Source: Notospermus geniculatus
Taxonomy: Eukaryota > Nemertea > Pilidiophora > Heteronemertea > Lineidae
Direction: 5' to 3'
Assembly: GCA_002633025.1 (NCBI GenBank)
Contig: NMRB01001505.1
Span: 57,710 to 121,709 of the forward strand
Length of the DNA stretch: 64,000 bases
The notes below the pieces were generated by a model. The model was not told where the DNA came from. It was given only the letters and a program-made list of their open reading frames with translations, and made no database searches. Position 1 is the first letter of the stretch. The number at the start of each line of letters is the position of its first letter. The position numbers were made by a program, and so were the translations under genes. Below, one piece after another: positions 23,105 to 34,014 of the stretch.

Positions 23105-24340
23105 TATTATTACAAGACTGAAATTAGAAAAGTCACACTTTGTAGAGTGAGGATAAAGTAAGACTTTCAGAGAGTTCAGCTTGGAATTCTGACTTGGCAG
23201 TCACTTTCATTTGGGGCTTTGAAAGTATCACTTTCGCCAAAGTGGAGTTTTATGTATGAGCAAAGTACAGCTAAAGTTACACTTTTCCAAAAGTACGGCT
23301 AAAGTGTGGGCTGTGCATACGGGCCTTAGCATTCGCCAAAACCTAAAGCGGGGGGGGGGGGATCTGCCTACGGTTACCTCGGATATCAGGCGCTGTTTAT
23401 CAACAAAAGATAGGTTAAAACTCCTCCAGATTTAATATAAATGTTCTGAACCATATAGCGTATTTTCTCTGTTAATTATTTCTTATACATGTATATGGTT
23501 TTTTTCAGTGGAGTACAAAAATCCCACATGGGATTTTTTTTAGAAAAGTGGCAAATTTCACACATGGACTTAGTTTCACATATGTGAAAAAAGAGAAATA
23601 ACACATGGGAATTTTTCGTAAGGGGTGTCATTATGGCGTGCATGGCGTGAAGGCCTAGCCTAACCTACTGTAGGGTAGGCCTAGCCTCGGCCTAATTTAA
23701 TGATGCTTCATAAAAATCCAGCATAGGCCTAATAATGGTAGGCCTGCTGCACTCTGTGTGACTAGGCCGAGGCATAGTCGGTCATTGCATGCACATGCTA
23801 TGACGACATGCAGGTATGATAGGCCTAGTAAGTACCCTCTAACCATTTTGCAAAATAGCTGATGACGTCATCTGCGGCCATCTGTGAAGTGTCGACGAAT
23901 GATTCCTTTAGCCTGCACCGCACAACTTTAATGTCAATGTTATTTAAAAGGCCGTACTGATTGATCAATAATGAACTGTTCACCAGACCTCCCTACTCCA
24001 CGCGACGTAGACTGGTTCCAGTCTTTGCCGCTACACTCTCGTGGCGCTCATTCCACAAAATTGTGGAACCGTCCTACCTATTTCCCTGTGGTCACGCTAC
24101 CCAGTATTATTTCATATAAGCAAGCCATATTAAAGCTGAAACAATAGCAGCAGGCAGCCGCGCGTATTGCCAAAAGATGGCAGCAAAGTTCTAGCGGAAC
24201 AACACAGGAAAGTCCACCTGACTGGTGCTCGATCAAGAATGAATGGGTCCGCTATATGCATTGAATTGGACCGTAGTGACACCAATTGGTCAACTCACTG
24301 ACAGCTCCTATTGTCCAACTCCTGTAACACCATTATGGAA
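23105..24340. other. Copy-1-only stretch with a MITE A relic
   Basis: About 23130-23338 matches the right half of MITE A and ends TGGGCTGTGCATACGGGCCTTA. A G-run follows at 23351. 23640-23830 is TAGGCCTA-rich. No gene recognised. Copy 2 lacks 23105-26307 altogether. Confidence 0.5.
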
Positions 24341-24343
24341 CTT

Positions 24344-24470
24344 AGTTTTCGCAAAGCCCCTGAAACGCCAACGCGAACGTCTGTCCTTTTGTTCGGTGCT
24401 CTCTTCGTGGCATCGAACAATGGTTTTGGCGTTCGCGTTGGCGTTTCGGGGGCTTTGCGAAAACTCCCCA
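24344..24470. repeat. Long perfect-looking hairpin
   Basis: AGTTTTCGCAAAGCCCCTGA and CGCCAACGCGAACG at the left are matched by CGTTCGCGTTGGCG and GGGGCTTTGCGAAAACT at the right. The stem is near 60 bp with a small loop. No gene. Likely a small MITE. Confidence 0.7.
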
Positions 24471-24925
24471 CTAAACACACCGTCTGCTTGTAACAAATTT
24501 CCCCGTTGCCATGCATCCTTATATTTGTACCGCCATGTAAATGACTATGGGATTGTCATTTCCCTCTGATACCTGTATAGGTTAGAGAGAGTAATAGTGA
24601 GCTCTGCGAACTCAATGGTATATATATATATACACTTTAAGAATATAGAAAAAATAAATATACCCTTCAAAGAAAAAAAAGATACCCTTCGAAGAAAAAA
24701 TATACCCTTCAAAGAATACAGTCCTATACCCTTCAAGGAAAAAACGAGTTGACAGTGCAGAGTCGCTTTCGAGCACCGTCCCCAGGACACCTATTTGTAT
24801 CCCGCTGTACAGCACAATGCACGCGTGACGTGCCTGGTCCGCGGATGCTGACTGGTGGCTGTCTGTGTCTTATCCTGTGCACGCAAAATGCACGTTGCGC
24901 TAACGCACTAGCCCCATTGTTGAAT

Positions 24926-25877
24926 CGGCCAATCAGCTTCGCGTACACGTATGCGCATGCCCGAAGCAGACGACGCCGGCTGCCGACGGGCGAACTGGCG
25001 ACTGACCGTGCACTCACTTCAAGACTCAAATGCAACAAAATTCGACAAAATAAACCCGCCAGCGATGGGCAGAATATTACAGAGACAGTTTTACGTCCAC
25101 CTTGGGCACTGGCATGAACTGTAAACCGGCAGTTTGATAAAAATCGATGGACGAACACAGGTAACCCCAGTCCGAAATTGAATTTTTCTAAAGGAAAAAC
25201 CATTACCGCCTCAAGCCGACGTGCCGTCCTCGCTTCGAGACGCAAATCTGACAAATTTCGACCAAATAAACCCCCCAGCCGTGGGTAGAATGATCTAGGG
25301 ACAGTTTCTAATCCATCCTGGGCACTGGGAGGAACAACACACCAGCATTTTGTTAAAAATCGGCGGGTAAACACAGAAATCCAGCCCGAAATTCAGACGA
25401 GGCCTCACTCGTGAAGTCCAAACTCGTCGCCATGGTAGCAGTGTTGACAGGCCTATCGGCCAATCAACATCGTGAACACGTATGCGCATGCCCGAAGCAG
25501 ACGACGCCGGCTGCCGACTGGCGAACTCGGCGATTGACGGTGCACTCGCTTCAAGACTCAAATGCAACAAAATTCGACAAAATAAACCTACCAGCGATGG
25601 GTAGAATATTCCAGAGACAGTTTTACGTCCACCTTGGGTACTGGCATGAACTGTACGCCGGCAGTTTGATAAAAATCGATGGAGGAACACAGGTAACCCC
25701 AGTCCGAAATCGAATTTTTCTAAAGGAAAAACCATTACCGCATCAAGCCCGATGTGCCGACCTCACTTCGAGACACAAATCCAACAAATTTCGGCAAAAT
25801 AATCCTCCCAGCCGTGGGTAGAATGTTGTAGACAAAGTTTAAAATCCATCCTGGGCACTGGAATGAACTATCCACCG
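24926..25877. repeat. ~533-bp tandem duplication with diverged sub-units
   Basis: 24926-25400 is repeated at 25459-25877 (offset 532-533). Each unit itself has two diverged halves of ~230 bp, recognised by CAGCGATGGG-AGAATATT against CAGCCGTGGGTAGAATG. The array stops at an N at 25878. The minus strand keeps long open frames across it (25374-24733 and 25735-25295) with repeated peptide blocks, but nothing that I recognise. Confidence 0.7.
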
Positions 25878-26007
25878 NCCAGAACCAAAAACACCGCCTC
25901 GGAAATCATGTTCACAACATCCTCACTATAATTACCCAATTGTGCGCAGAGCTCACTCCTCAAGGTTTCACCTTCACATATTAAAGATCATGTTGTGTTA
26001 TGTTAAG

Positions 26008-26600
26008 CCCAGTCACACTGTGGCGACTTAGACGGGCGAATCCCCGCGAACTAGAACGAAATGGTCCATGGACCATGTGCTCACCCCTTTGGACATAATA
26101 GTGTAATGACTGAGAGAAGTATGTACACTCATGGAAAAAAGTAAATGGACAGCAGTTTTTCTTGAATATCTCCAAACCATTGCGATGTAGGAGAGTGAGC
26201 CTAACATATGTGATAGCAAATTTTCCTGGCTATCTGGTGATATCAAAGTCCAGAAAATCCGGCGAAATCCACCTTTGAGAGAAGGAATTTTGTAAAGTCA
26301 TGTTTTTGGCTACCTGCAAATAAAAAAGTAGCGAAAAACATGACTTTACAAAATTCCTTCTCTCACAGGTGGATTTCACCGGATTTTCTGGACTTTGATA
26401 TCACCAGATAGCCAGGAAAATTTGCTATCACATATGTTAGGCTCAGTCTCCTTCATCGCAATGGTTTGGAGATATTCAAGAAAAACTGCTGTCCATTAAC
26501 TTTTTTCCATTGAGTGTACATGGTCCATGGACCATTTCATTCTAGTTCGCGGGGATTCGCCCACCTAAGTCACTACAATGTGACCTGGGCTTTATGGAAC
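26008..26600. mobile_element. Foldback element, ~300-bp arms
   Basis: Left arm 26008-26322 (GCCCAGTCACACTGTGGCGA, then GGTCCATGGACC) is reverse-complemented by 26333-26593. The loop is about 10 bp. Copy 2 retains only the right arm (42985-43275). The GGTCCATGGACC with GTGCTCAC resembles the end of the Pearl-like element at 9783. Confidence 0.75.
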
Positions 26601-27030
26601 CGACAGTAGCGCCGAGGTATTGGAGTGGTAAAGACGGGAACCGGTCTATAGGCGACGACGTGAAACAGCTGACACAAAAATCAAATATGTTTATATGCGA
26701 AAACTGGGAAAAGGGTTGATGGGAGTTGTTGCCCAGCAGACGATGGGACCGGTGGCGATGGTCGTCGCCAGGCGATAAAAATCGCCTGTTGCATCCTCGT
26801 GACGTGTACGGGAAGCTTTATTCAAACATCTTAATAATCTTTCGATGCTTCAAACTTTTTTCGTCATGGAATCCTTTTACTTTATCTAATTGCAAAAGCC
26901 GGGTGCGTTCAAAGAGAGAAGCATTATTGAAATCAAAGGTGATTTTTCCAAAATAGGGTCCACATGGCATTATCATAGAAAATCAAAAGCATTGCTGGGA
27001 TTCACACTGTACCCGGTGCTGGGAAATCCA

Positions 27031-28008
27031 ATGAACGTCTACGTGTATACAACGAATGCTAGACGCTATGAATTAGTTTATAACTATCAAATTTTGGATC
27101 TTGCGTACATCGCTGGTGATTATGGAAAGGGCGTCATTGGAATCTGCCACAACGTTGCGACTTATTGGACAGATACACGTTGCATTGTGTTTGACCTGAC
27201 GGGGCACAATCGTCGAAAACTTATTTCACCATACGATAACCTCAACGGACCCCGAGGTCATGGATCTGTTTTCAAAACGTTGAAGATGATTGTTCACAAC
27301 GATATTGCATTATTAAAAAATACGGACATTACTGCTCACGTACGCCACGAGAGTTCAGCGAGAGTGAGGACTGCATCTCGGTACAAGATCTACAGAATTA
27401 GAGACATGGGTTTTATTCTGACATTAGAACTACTCGGGGTTCTACCCGGTGTAAAATATAGCTTTCTTCACGAAGACATCTGGAATTATTCGCCTCGTTC
27501 ACATTCGGCGCTGATAGACAATCATCATTTCGATGAGAATGGTAATATATTCAAATTTAATTTTGAACCATCGGGTGTCTTCAGTATTGCTGCATTTGAA
27601 AAAGAAAGCATGTATAAGAACTTTACCAACCTGTTACGTACAAAACAGGGATTCACGCAAAGTAAAAAGGCATATCTCTTTGGGAACCGTTTTGTTGCTT
27701 TCCGTACCCTTGTATACATCGGTTGTAAGATATCGAGGGAGAGCAGCGTCAGAGTGGGCACGGTATTAAATGTGTATTCCGGTACATTTGGCATCAGGAG
27801 TCGTTGTCCGACCATATATAGGCCAAGTTGGCCTTTACAGGTAAAGAGGAGAACAGATTCGCGCTTACTATTCGTTCTCAAAGTTTCTACTTCTGAATAT
27901 GCCGGTTACAAAATTTTCGGCGATGGACAACATCGTATAATTGCCTGGCCGAAATCAGCCCGCAGCAGAGATGCAAAGAGGGGGCTGGTGGCGAAGGCTT
28001 ACTTTTGA
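27031..28008 (+). CDS. Unrecognised protein, single exon (copy 1)
   Basis: ATG 27031 to a TGA at 28008 gives 325 residues. The frame is also open back to 26890, and copy 2 keeps similar codons there, so the true start may lie in an upstream exon. I do not recognise the family. It has no clear signal peptide or membrane helix, is rich in aromatic and basic residues, and has strand-like segments (GFILTLELLGVLPGVKYSFL, FKFNFEPSGVFSIAAFEKES) and a basic C-terminus (WPKSARSRDAKRGL). Compared with copy 2, changes are mostly amino-acid-altering (about 19 against about 5 silent), close to the neutral expectation. So this may be a former gene or an element-encoded protein rather than a constrained host gene. 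Confidence 0.5.
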   Translation: MNVYVYTTNARRYELVYNYQILDLAYIAGDYGKGVIGICHNVATYWTDTRCIVFDLTGHNRRKLISPYDNLNGPRGHGSVFKTLKMIVHNDIALLKNTDITAHVRHESSARVRTASRYKIYRIRDMGFILTLELLGVLPGVKYSFLHEDIWNYSPRSHSALIDNHHFDENGNIFKFNFEPSGVFSIAAFEKESMYKNFTNLLRTKQGFTQSKKAYLFGNRFVAFRTLVYIGCKISRESSVRVGTVLNVYSGTFGIRSRCPTIYRPSWPLQVKRRTDSRLLFVLKVSTSEYAGYKIFGDGQHRIIAWPKSARSRDAKRGLVAKAYF

Positions 28009-28459
28009 GCTTGTAGCCAGCTACATTAAAACCAGTTGTCGAAAATAGAGTCGCAAGTACGAAATAGCATTGGAAAAGGATTCGGGGTACTGTACTTGCA
28101 ACAACCACAGCCTAAAGAAAACAGCACATTATGTCAGTAGCAAAGAAACCACTTTACTGACATGGACTTTCGATAATCAACAAAAAATATTCAAATTTGA
28201 ATTGACGCACCCAGTCATTCATTAGATCACCTGTGAGCTACATGTAAGAGTCATGATGAGTTAGTGTCCGTCGTCGGCGTCCGTTTGCAGGGGACATCTT
28301 GAAACCGCTGGGCCTAATAGGTATCCGCCATGAGTTACTGAAGACAAAACAGGAATTAATTTCCAGAATCTTAGCAAATTTTCGACCCCAACCGGGGTCT
28401 TTTTCAGGCTGGCACTTTCAGGTGGCTCGACTTGAAAGTGACAGCCTGAAGAAGACCTG
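28009..28459. other. Post-ORF sequence and partial GACCCC hairpin
   Basis: 28009-28250 is shared with copy 2. From 28253 a GTCCGTCGTCGGCGTCCG stretch resembles the start of a Pearl-like element. 28345-28455 is the left two thirds of the palindrome that is complete at 45034-45196. Confidence 0.6.
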
Positions 28460-28747
28460 CAGGTACATCTGGGGTAGCGAGCATAAAGGGGTCGTAACCC
28501 TACGTCAGGCCTAAGCCAGGCGTAGTGCTGGTCGAGGTTAGGGGCATTGACCAGCATTACGCCTGGCTTAGGCCTGACTTAGGGTTACGACCCCTTTATG
28601 CTCGTTACCCCTGGTGCGCAATAACGGACCTGGCGGCGCCCTTCGAAGTCTGCAAGATCATGGGTGCGAGGCAGACTTATTCCCAACCTAGCACCCATAA
28701 TCTTCCAGACTTCGGAGGGCGCCGGTAGGTGCGTTATTGCGTACCTG
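28460..28747. repeat. Two palindromes back to back
   Basis: 28471-28611 folds on itself (GGGGTAGCGAGCATAAAGG against CCTTTATGCTCGTTACCCC). 28614-28742 does the same (GTGCGCAATAACGGACC against GGTGCGTTATTGCG). CAGGTAC at 28460 and GTACCTG at 28741 enclose the pair. Copy 2 lacks it. Confidence 0.75.
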
Positions 28748-31001
28748 AAGGCGAGGTTAAACATGGTGGTCTCCCTCGCACGGAAAGCTTTCGAAGTTTC
28801 GTCATTTAAAGTGCCGTTTTCTGCTCATAATCGGGGAATAACATTCAAAGGAATATCGCAGATGCAAAGTTTAATTCACAAAGGATACGTTCGATGTGTT
28901 TTTTCTGGCTGACATGACTTAAATTACAGTGAAATCGGGAGTTTAAAAATCGGACCTGTCATTTTGGGAGAGTGAGTGTCCTCACCTTCTCTACATATAC
29001 TTATGGTGTGTATCAAAAAAAACCTCCAACACACCGTGGTTTTTCGCCGTCTCTTCCCGAGCAAATTAAAGGCATTATTTTTTATCAACCAGTAATGAAA
29101 ATTCAGTAGCCTATTATGCACGCACAAGACCGGTGTGTTATTCTTGATGACGTCTTCGTACACAACTATGAACACAGAGGCAGGCGGCGCATGTCAGTGA
29201 GGTATTCATGACTGGTCAGTCCATGGTTTCCACAGTCCAGTAGTCCAGAGTCCATTGATCCATAGTCCATGTTTTTCGAACACCCCTGACCCGGCCAGGC
29301 TCGAACGTAGGCCTATTAACCGCTAGTCGGAGCGTGTATCACACACACACCCGAACCATCTCTCCATGGTTCGGGCGTGTGTGCATTCGAGAACTTCAGC
29401 AGAATGTACCTCATATGCCGACCCTCTGTTATCGACCCTGCAATTATAGATCCACACACAGGCCCAGGCCTAGTCATAACTCTAAGTCCCCCTAAACCTA
29501 AACCAACACTGGTTCCGATTCCTCTGGGTCTCTCTCGAGCCTAATTAAATGGTGTCGTTAATCCGCTATAAGATCATAAAGGAATCAAACATAAAGGTTT
29601 AACTGCGAACGATGAACATACCGAGGGATATACTTCATGTGTTGCTACCAGATGTCTCTCACTGCCTGAATTTTGGCTTTGCGTAATAGGCAGGAGCTTC
29701 AACTTTTTTTGTGTCCAATTTTTAAGCCCATTTCCCAAGGGCCCGCTGTACCCATCATACGGGTACATACTACCCATCATACGGGTACATACAGCTCGGA
29801 GTGAATTTAGTGTTCCCACGGTTCCGTACCCATGAAAACGGACGATTTTTTACAGTGCACAATGCAATAAGCTTCACATTGCTGGAGTCTCCAGGAGGAA
29901 GTCTTTGATACGACGAAAACCGACCGGCTTGCTTAGCATTGGGAGCCACTAGAGTTCTCTCGACGTCATCGTGAGGGTATTCCTTGGTCCTCATGAAGGC
30001 ATTCCAATGGGGTACCGGCAAAACTAATCCGCGACGCGGCGCTGACTATCAACCTGGTCAGAACTGCGTCATTGAAAGTGAGGCTAAGGTTTTTTTTTCC
30101 AATTAATTCTGAATAGCACACCCTGTTTCTAGGCCAAATAAAACTAAAATTTTGGACTCAATTTCTGATTTTACTTTTCTATCATTAAGTACAGAACTGC
30201 TAAAATATATCTTATTGCTTTTGAGCAAAAATATCTGCGCGAACATAATGAATTTAATCGATAAAGTCGACCATTCTGGGATAAACAACAGGCCAATGAT
30301 TGAAGTCATGGGTTGTGAGTGACGCAGTTTATTTGTAAGGTCAAAATGACGCACGACGCCTGATGACGTTCAACAATCGCAAAGCATACGTAATTGCGTT
30401 TTAACCAGGTTGATGATCAGCGCCGCCTTTTGTATTGCCGGTACCCCATTGGTTCTCATTTTCGGAGGTTTCATTTGTGGATCACGTCCAACATGAATGT
30501 CNTTCCATTCTGACCTAGCGACAGACGCGTAGGAGCAGCGGTTATCGAGATATGGACGTTTAAAGATTGACAACCTGACGAAAACGTAGGCAGAATGCGA
30601 CCATTTCCTCACAACTTGCATCTTCGGCTCTGATCTGTTTCTCTCACAGACATTTTAGAACAAGCAGACCTGCATGAGGTCGTGGCCCATTTAGTTGCCT
30701 CCAGAATGAGTGCCTTGTCACCAGTTTTGGTTGAAAATTGTGGGAGCGAGGCGCATTTTTGTAGAGACGTCAGAAATTCATGTTACGAAATGTACATTTT
30801 TCAACTTCATCCCGGCCCCAATGGGTTAAACTTCCTGTTAGTCAGGTTCATCGGAATAATTACAGTTTTGTTATCATTAACACTTTTTAGAATATTGTTA
30901 TCATTTCTAATAAAGTGGAAATAGTAGAGAATAATAACGATTAAACACTGCCTTATTTTGAAGTGAATCGAGTGCCTGGAATGAACCCACATACAGTTAA
31001 C
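28748..31001. other. No gene; shared region with an N break
   Basis: A short hairpin at about 29349-29372 (CCCGAACCATCTC, CATGGTTCGGG) is shared with 47296-47320. 29285-30501 aligns to 47235-48843. At the N (30502) the alignment stops and resumes near 30825. I see no protein-like frame. Confidence 0.5.
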
Positions 31002-31005
31002 TTAA

Positions 31006-31386
31006 AGCGAATGGCTCGCGGGGTTTGTTGTGGCGCCATGACAGTTGGTCATCGATATCAAGCAGCATTTTGAGAAAAAGGCAAAAGAAGGATTTTAGTT
31101 TAATGGGAAATGCATTAGACAGCCGAACTTCGGAGGCGCTTTCTGCAAAATCTGCCGCTTCAAAATCAATGGAGATAGTACAAAATGTACATCTTGACCT
31201 ACTGAATTTGAAAACGTCATTAACCCATTTTAACAAATTTTTACTGGAACCTCGTCCCCAGTGTTTACATTCGCATATTTGCGCAGGTGTTGCATATGGC
31301 TGTGGCACGGCTTTGCCTGGAGGCTAGATTCACTCTCTATGGAAGGTACCACCAAAAATGTAAACAAACCCCGCGAGCCATTCGCT
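31006..31386. mobile_element. 381-bp MITE with TTAA duplication
   Basis: Perfect 24-bp inverted ends (AGCGAATGGCTCGCGGGG and the next six bases) flanked by TTAA at 31002-31005 and 31387-31390. Copy 2 shows the empty site, a single TTAA at about 49421-49424. A 100-codon plus-strand frame inside (31025-31327) has no recognisable domain. Target choice and size suggest a piggyBac- or Kolobok-derived MITE. Confidence 0.85.
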
Positions 31387-31494
31387 TTAAGATGGCGTCT
31401 TCGCTTTTGGCCTGTTCAAACATGGAATCAACGGGTCATCGCAATCATACAGGAGGAACCATCTCCTAAATCTTAAACACAAGGGAACGTCTCA

Positions 31495-31970
31495 ACAAGA
31501 GGCCCATGGGCCTTGCGCTCAGCTGACTATGCCCTGCTAACTCGAGAGGTTGTAACAGGAGAAAAGAAGTCAAGTATGTGTACGAATTATTCACCTAGTG
31601 GTAGCACTAGTATGATTTTCGGGTTATGCCACCTGGCGGCCATATTGGATGTCCAATCGGGCCGAAACTAAATGTGCACATATAGATAATTATCTAGAGG
31701 GAGCCACACATCAAATTTGAGCGCTCTGGAAGTCATTCCTGAGTAATAGCACTTTGATGATTTTCGTGTTATGCCACCTGGTGCCCATATTGGAAGTCAC
31801 ATCAGGTCGAAATTTGAGATGCACCTAAAGGTCATCAAGAGGGAGGTACATATCATGTTTGAGCACTCCGGGTCAAGCCGTCGATGAGTTATAGCACTCA
31901 AATGATTCTCAGGTTACGCCACCTGGTGGCCATATTGGACCGATCGTGCCGAAACTTGGTATTTTTGAAG
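31495..31970 (-). mobile_element. Pearl-like element, partial (copy 1)
   Basis: Begins near CAAGAGGCCCATGGGCCTTG and holds three reverse-oriented core units with ACGCCACCTGG-GGCCATATTGGA. It ends abruptly at GAAGGTA, where copy 2 (49541-50030) continues further into the element. Confidence 0.7.
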
Positions 31971-32279
31971 GTAAGATGGCGGCGGTGATTTTTCCTCCGG
32001 GACTAAATCCCAAACCCAAGTCTCGCAATATCTCGCGGGATTTGGTCCCGGTGTTCCGGTTGAGATTTCACGTGCCATTGATACCGACACACTCATGGAT
32101 CAAAAGTGTCCTGTAGGTCATTGTGTGTGTATCGCAGACAAAAGCCTGCACCAAATCATGCAATCAGCACTGGAAGACCTCGGACTTCAGGCTTAAAGTA
32201 GCTCATCTGATCTAAAGCTAAACTGGGGCTAAAATGTGTTGCGGATCAAGTTGGGATTATCCGAATGAGAGCTTAAGTT

Positions 32280-32618
32280 ATGGATCAGCTAAAGCCGAGT
32301 TCATGATTTCAAAGTTGGTTTTGGTTTTAGTCTTGGGCCTTAGTATTAGTTTTGGTCTTAATTTCTACCCCTAAAACCATGGGTCTGGATTAAGACTAAT
32401 GCCAAGTATAAAACCAGGTATTGGTGTAAAATTAAGACTTGGCCTTAGTCTTAGTTTTATATTAAACTTGGTTTAAGATAAAACCAGGTATTGGTGTAAA
32501 ACTAAGTTTTACCCTAGGACTTGGACTGAAACTAAGAGGAGGTCTTAGACATCGGGTAAAACTAACACCAAGATAAAACCCATGTTGTTGTCGTTGTTTT
32601 ATTCTAAAGTCTATATCC
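32280..32618. repeat. Low-complexity TTTTAGTCTTGG-type repeat
   Basis: Irregular repeats of TTGGTTTTAGTCTTGG, AAACCAGGTATTGGTGTAAA and similar words that partly pair with each other. It stops at the N at 32619. The fuller version in copy 2 is at 51110-52015. Confidence 0.6.
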
Positions 32619-32837
32619 NATGGCACATTTCACTAACAAATATTTTCTACCACCAGCTAATTTATGAGTGATTGCTTTCCCCTTATTTGAGGTGAATTTT
32701 CTACATTTAACGCAGTAAACGACTTTGTCTTCCGGTGCGGCCATTTATTCAGTAGGAAATATTACTTTTTAGGTACTTTTCATGGTTTTTTGACAAAAAG
32801 GAAGATTAGTTATCGTTCTTTCATTGGCACTTTTCTA

Positions 32838-33046
32838 TAGTATAAGGGAAATGAGGGGATCGAGTTATGGATGTGAATGTGTTTTGCAGCGGAAACAGGG
32901 TTTTTGCTATAATTTTAGCACTTTTCATGGGTTTTTCGACACTTGAAAAATCGCACTTTTCAAGGAAAAATGTCAAAATTTTAGCAAAAACCCTGTTGCC
33001 GATACAAAAAGTCGTCTATCTAGATCCCCTCATTTCCCTTATACTA
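32838..33046. mobile_element. 209-bp hairpin MITE
   Basis: Ends TAGTATAAGGGAAATGAGGG and CCCTCATTTCCCTTATACTA are inverted copies of each other. Inside, AGGGTTTTTGCTA-AATTTTAGC is matched by AAATTTTAGCAAAAACCCT. It abuts the 3' side of the hAT fragment that follows. Confidence 0.75.
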
Positions 33047-33105
33047 CCGGGCGCCGTACGATTTTCCCCACCCAGCGGCTTGCTGTGGATTTTTGAGACT
33101 GAAAC

Positions 33106-34014
33106 TCAGATCGAAGCTGAATTATGCCGAAATCGCAACTGCAAAAAGCTTCTAAGAATGTCATCCGTTTTGGCACGAAACTCAATCAGTTCCTTCAGGT
33201 TTCCCCTGTTGGTTTTGGGATCAGCTGTTGAATTATCTCTGTGTCCACGTAAGGCTAATCCTTGGCGTCCCAGGTATATAATACACTCTATGGTACTCCC
33301 AAGTGCAGCTTTATTTCTTTGAAATTGATTCTCGTTTTGCTTTTCCAGCTGAATGTCCACTCGACCATCAGGGTTCTCTTCGATGTGCTTTCTTTCAGCA
33401 TAAGCTGAAACTGCAAGCTTGTGGAAAGAGAGGGTTTCGTGATTGGGCAACACTCCATCTTTGCCAAGAGCCTTACGAAATTCAGTGAATGGCTTTTGGA
33501 CAAGAACGCCAAACTCAAAGCCTCTACCTTCTGGTTTGCGTGCAAACAGCACACATGGTAGAGAGTATCCACCATTCTTAAGCTTTGAATAAACCAGCCA
33601 AGGGAAATCATCAAGCCAAGATGATTTGAACTTCAAGTTTTTGCACTTGTACTGTCTCACAGGAAAATTGAACTTATTATCAGGACGGAAATGGTTCTTC
33701 ATCAGCTTTATCTTTTCATGGTCACGTAGTTCTGATCTTTGAAACAATCCTATATCATCGAATTCAAAAATCAATGGAGCCCCCGGCTCATTGCCAGTTG
33801 TCGTAGGATGTTCTATTGTCTGCAACGTACTCGATGAAGGTACTGGACCTTCTGCTGCTGCCTGCGACGTCCCCGGTGCAGATGCTGGACCCTGAGTCAT
33901 CTGAAAAGCTTCAGGAGCTGGACTGGGGTGCTCCCGGTCGTCTTCAGTGCTGGTTCTTGGTCTCTTGGCGAAAAAATTCGTAATCATCGTCTGCGAAGCT
34001 TTTCTTTTCTCCAT
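33106..34014 (-). CDS. hAT/ZMYM1-like protein, N-terminal half, with a PIP-box-like motif
   Basis: ATG at 34014-34012, 302 residues. Residues 8-15 read QTMITNFF, an exact Q-x-x-I-x-x-F-F PCNA-interacting motif, followed by a basic KRPR. Residues 20-120 are Ser/Pro-rich and probably disordered. About residues 135-215 form a TTF-type zinc-finger region (SSWLDDFPWL, YSLPCVLF, NHETLSFHKLAVSAYAERK), usual in the hAT-derived ZMYM1-like proteins. The frame ends soon after the start of the next domain (RGQGLALRGH-like GRQGLALRGHRD, then TDDILRSFL), so the catalytic core and dimerisation domain are absent. A full member has 700-900 residues. It may be exon 1 of a longer gene or a truncated copy. No TIRs found. 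Confidence 0.7.
   Translation of the reverse strand: MEKRKASQTMITNFFAKRPRTSTEDDREHPSPAPEAFQMTQGPASAPGTSQAAAEGPVPSSSTLQTIEHPTTTGNEPGAPLIFEFDDIGLFQRSELRDHEKIKLMKNHFRPDNKFNFPVRQYKCKNLKFKSSWLDDFPWLVYSKLKNGGYSLPCVLFARKPEGRGFEFGVLVQKPFTEFRKALGKDGVLPNHETLSFHKLAVSAYAERKHIEENPDGRVDIQLEKQNENQFQRNKAALGSTIECIIYLGRQGLALRGHRDNSTADPKTNRGNLKELIEFRAKTDDILRSFLQLRFRHNSASI

Larger units (their letters stand above)
8951..32618. repeat. Large duplicated segment, copy 1
   Basis: Collinear with 34682-51423. Anchors visible by eye: 8951 with 34682, 11013 with 35777, 12640 with 38740, 17973-20200 with 39089-41940, 26310-28450 with 42985-45150, 29285-30501 with 47235-48843, 30825-31960 with 49247-50020, and 31975-32618 with 50785-51423. 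Aligned parts look well above 90% identical. Most length difference comes from mobile-element insertions in one copy. The right edge falls on the N at 32619. Confidence 0.85.

Noticed and set aside
32867-33322. 151-codon plus-strand frame
   Set aside because: It crosses a hairpin MITE and then the antisense of the hAT fragment.
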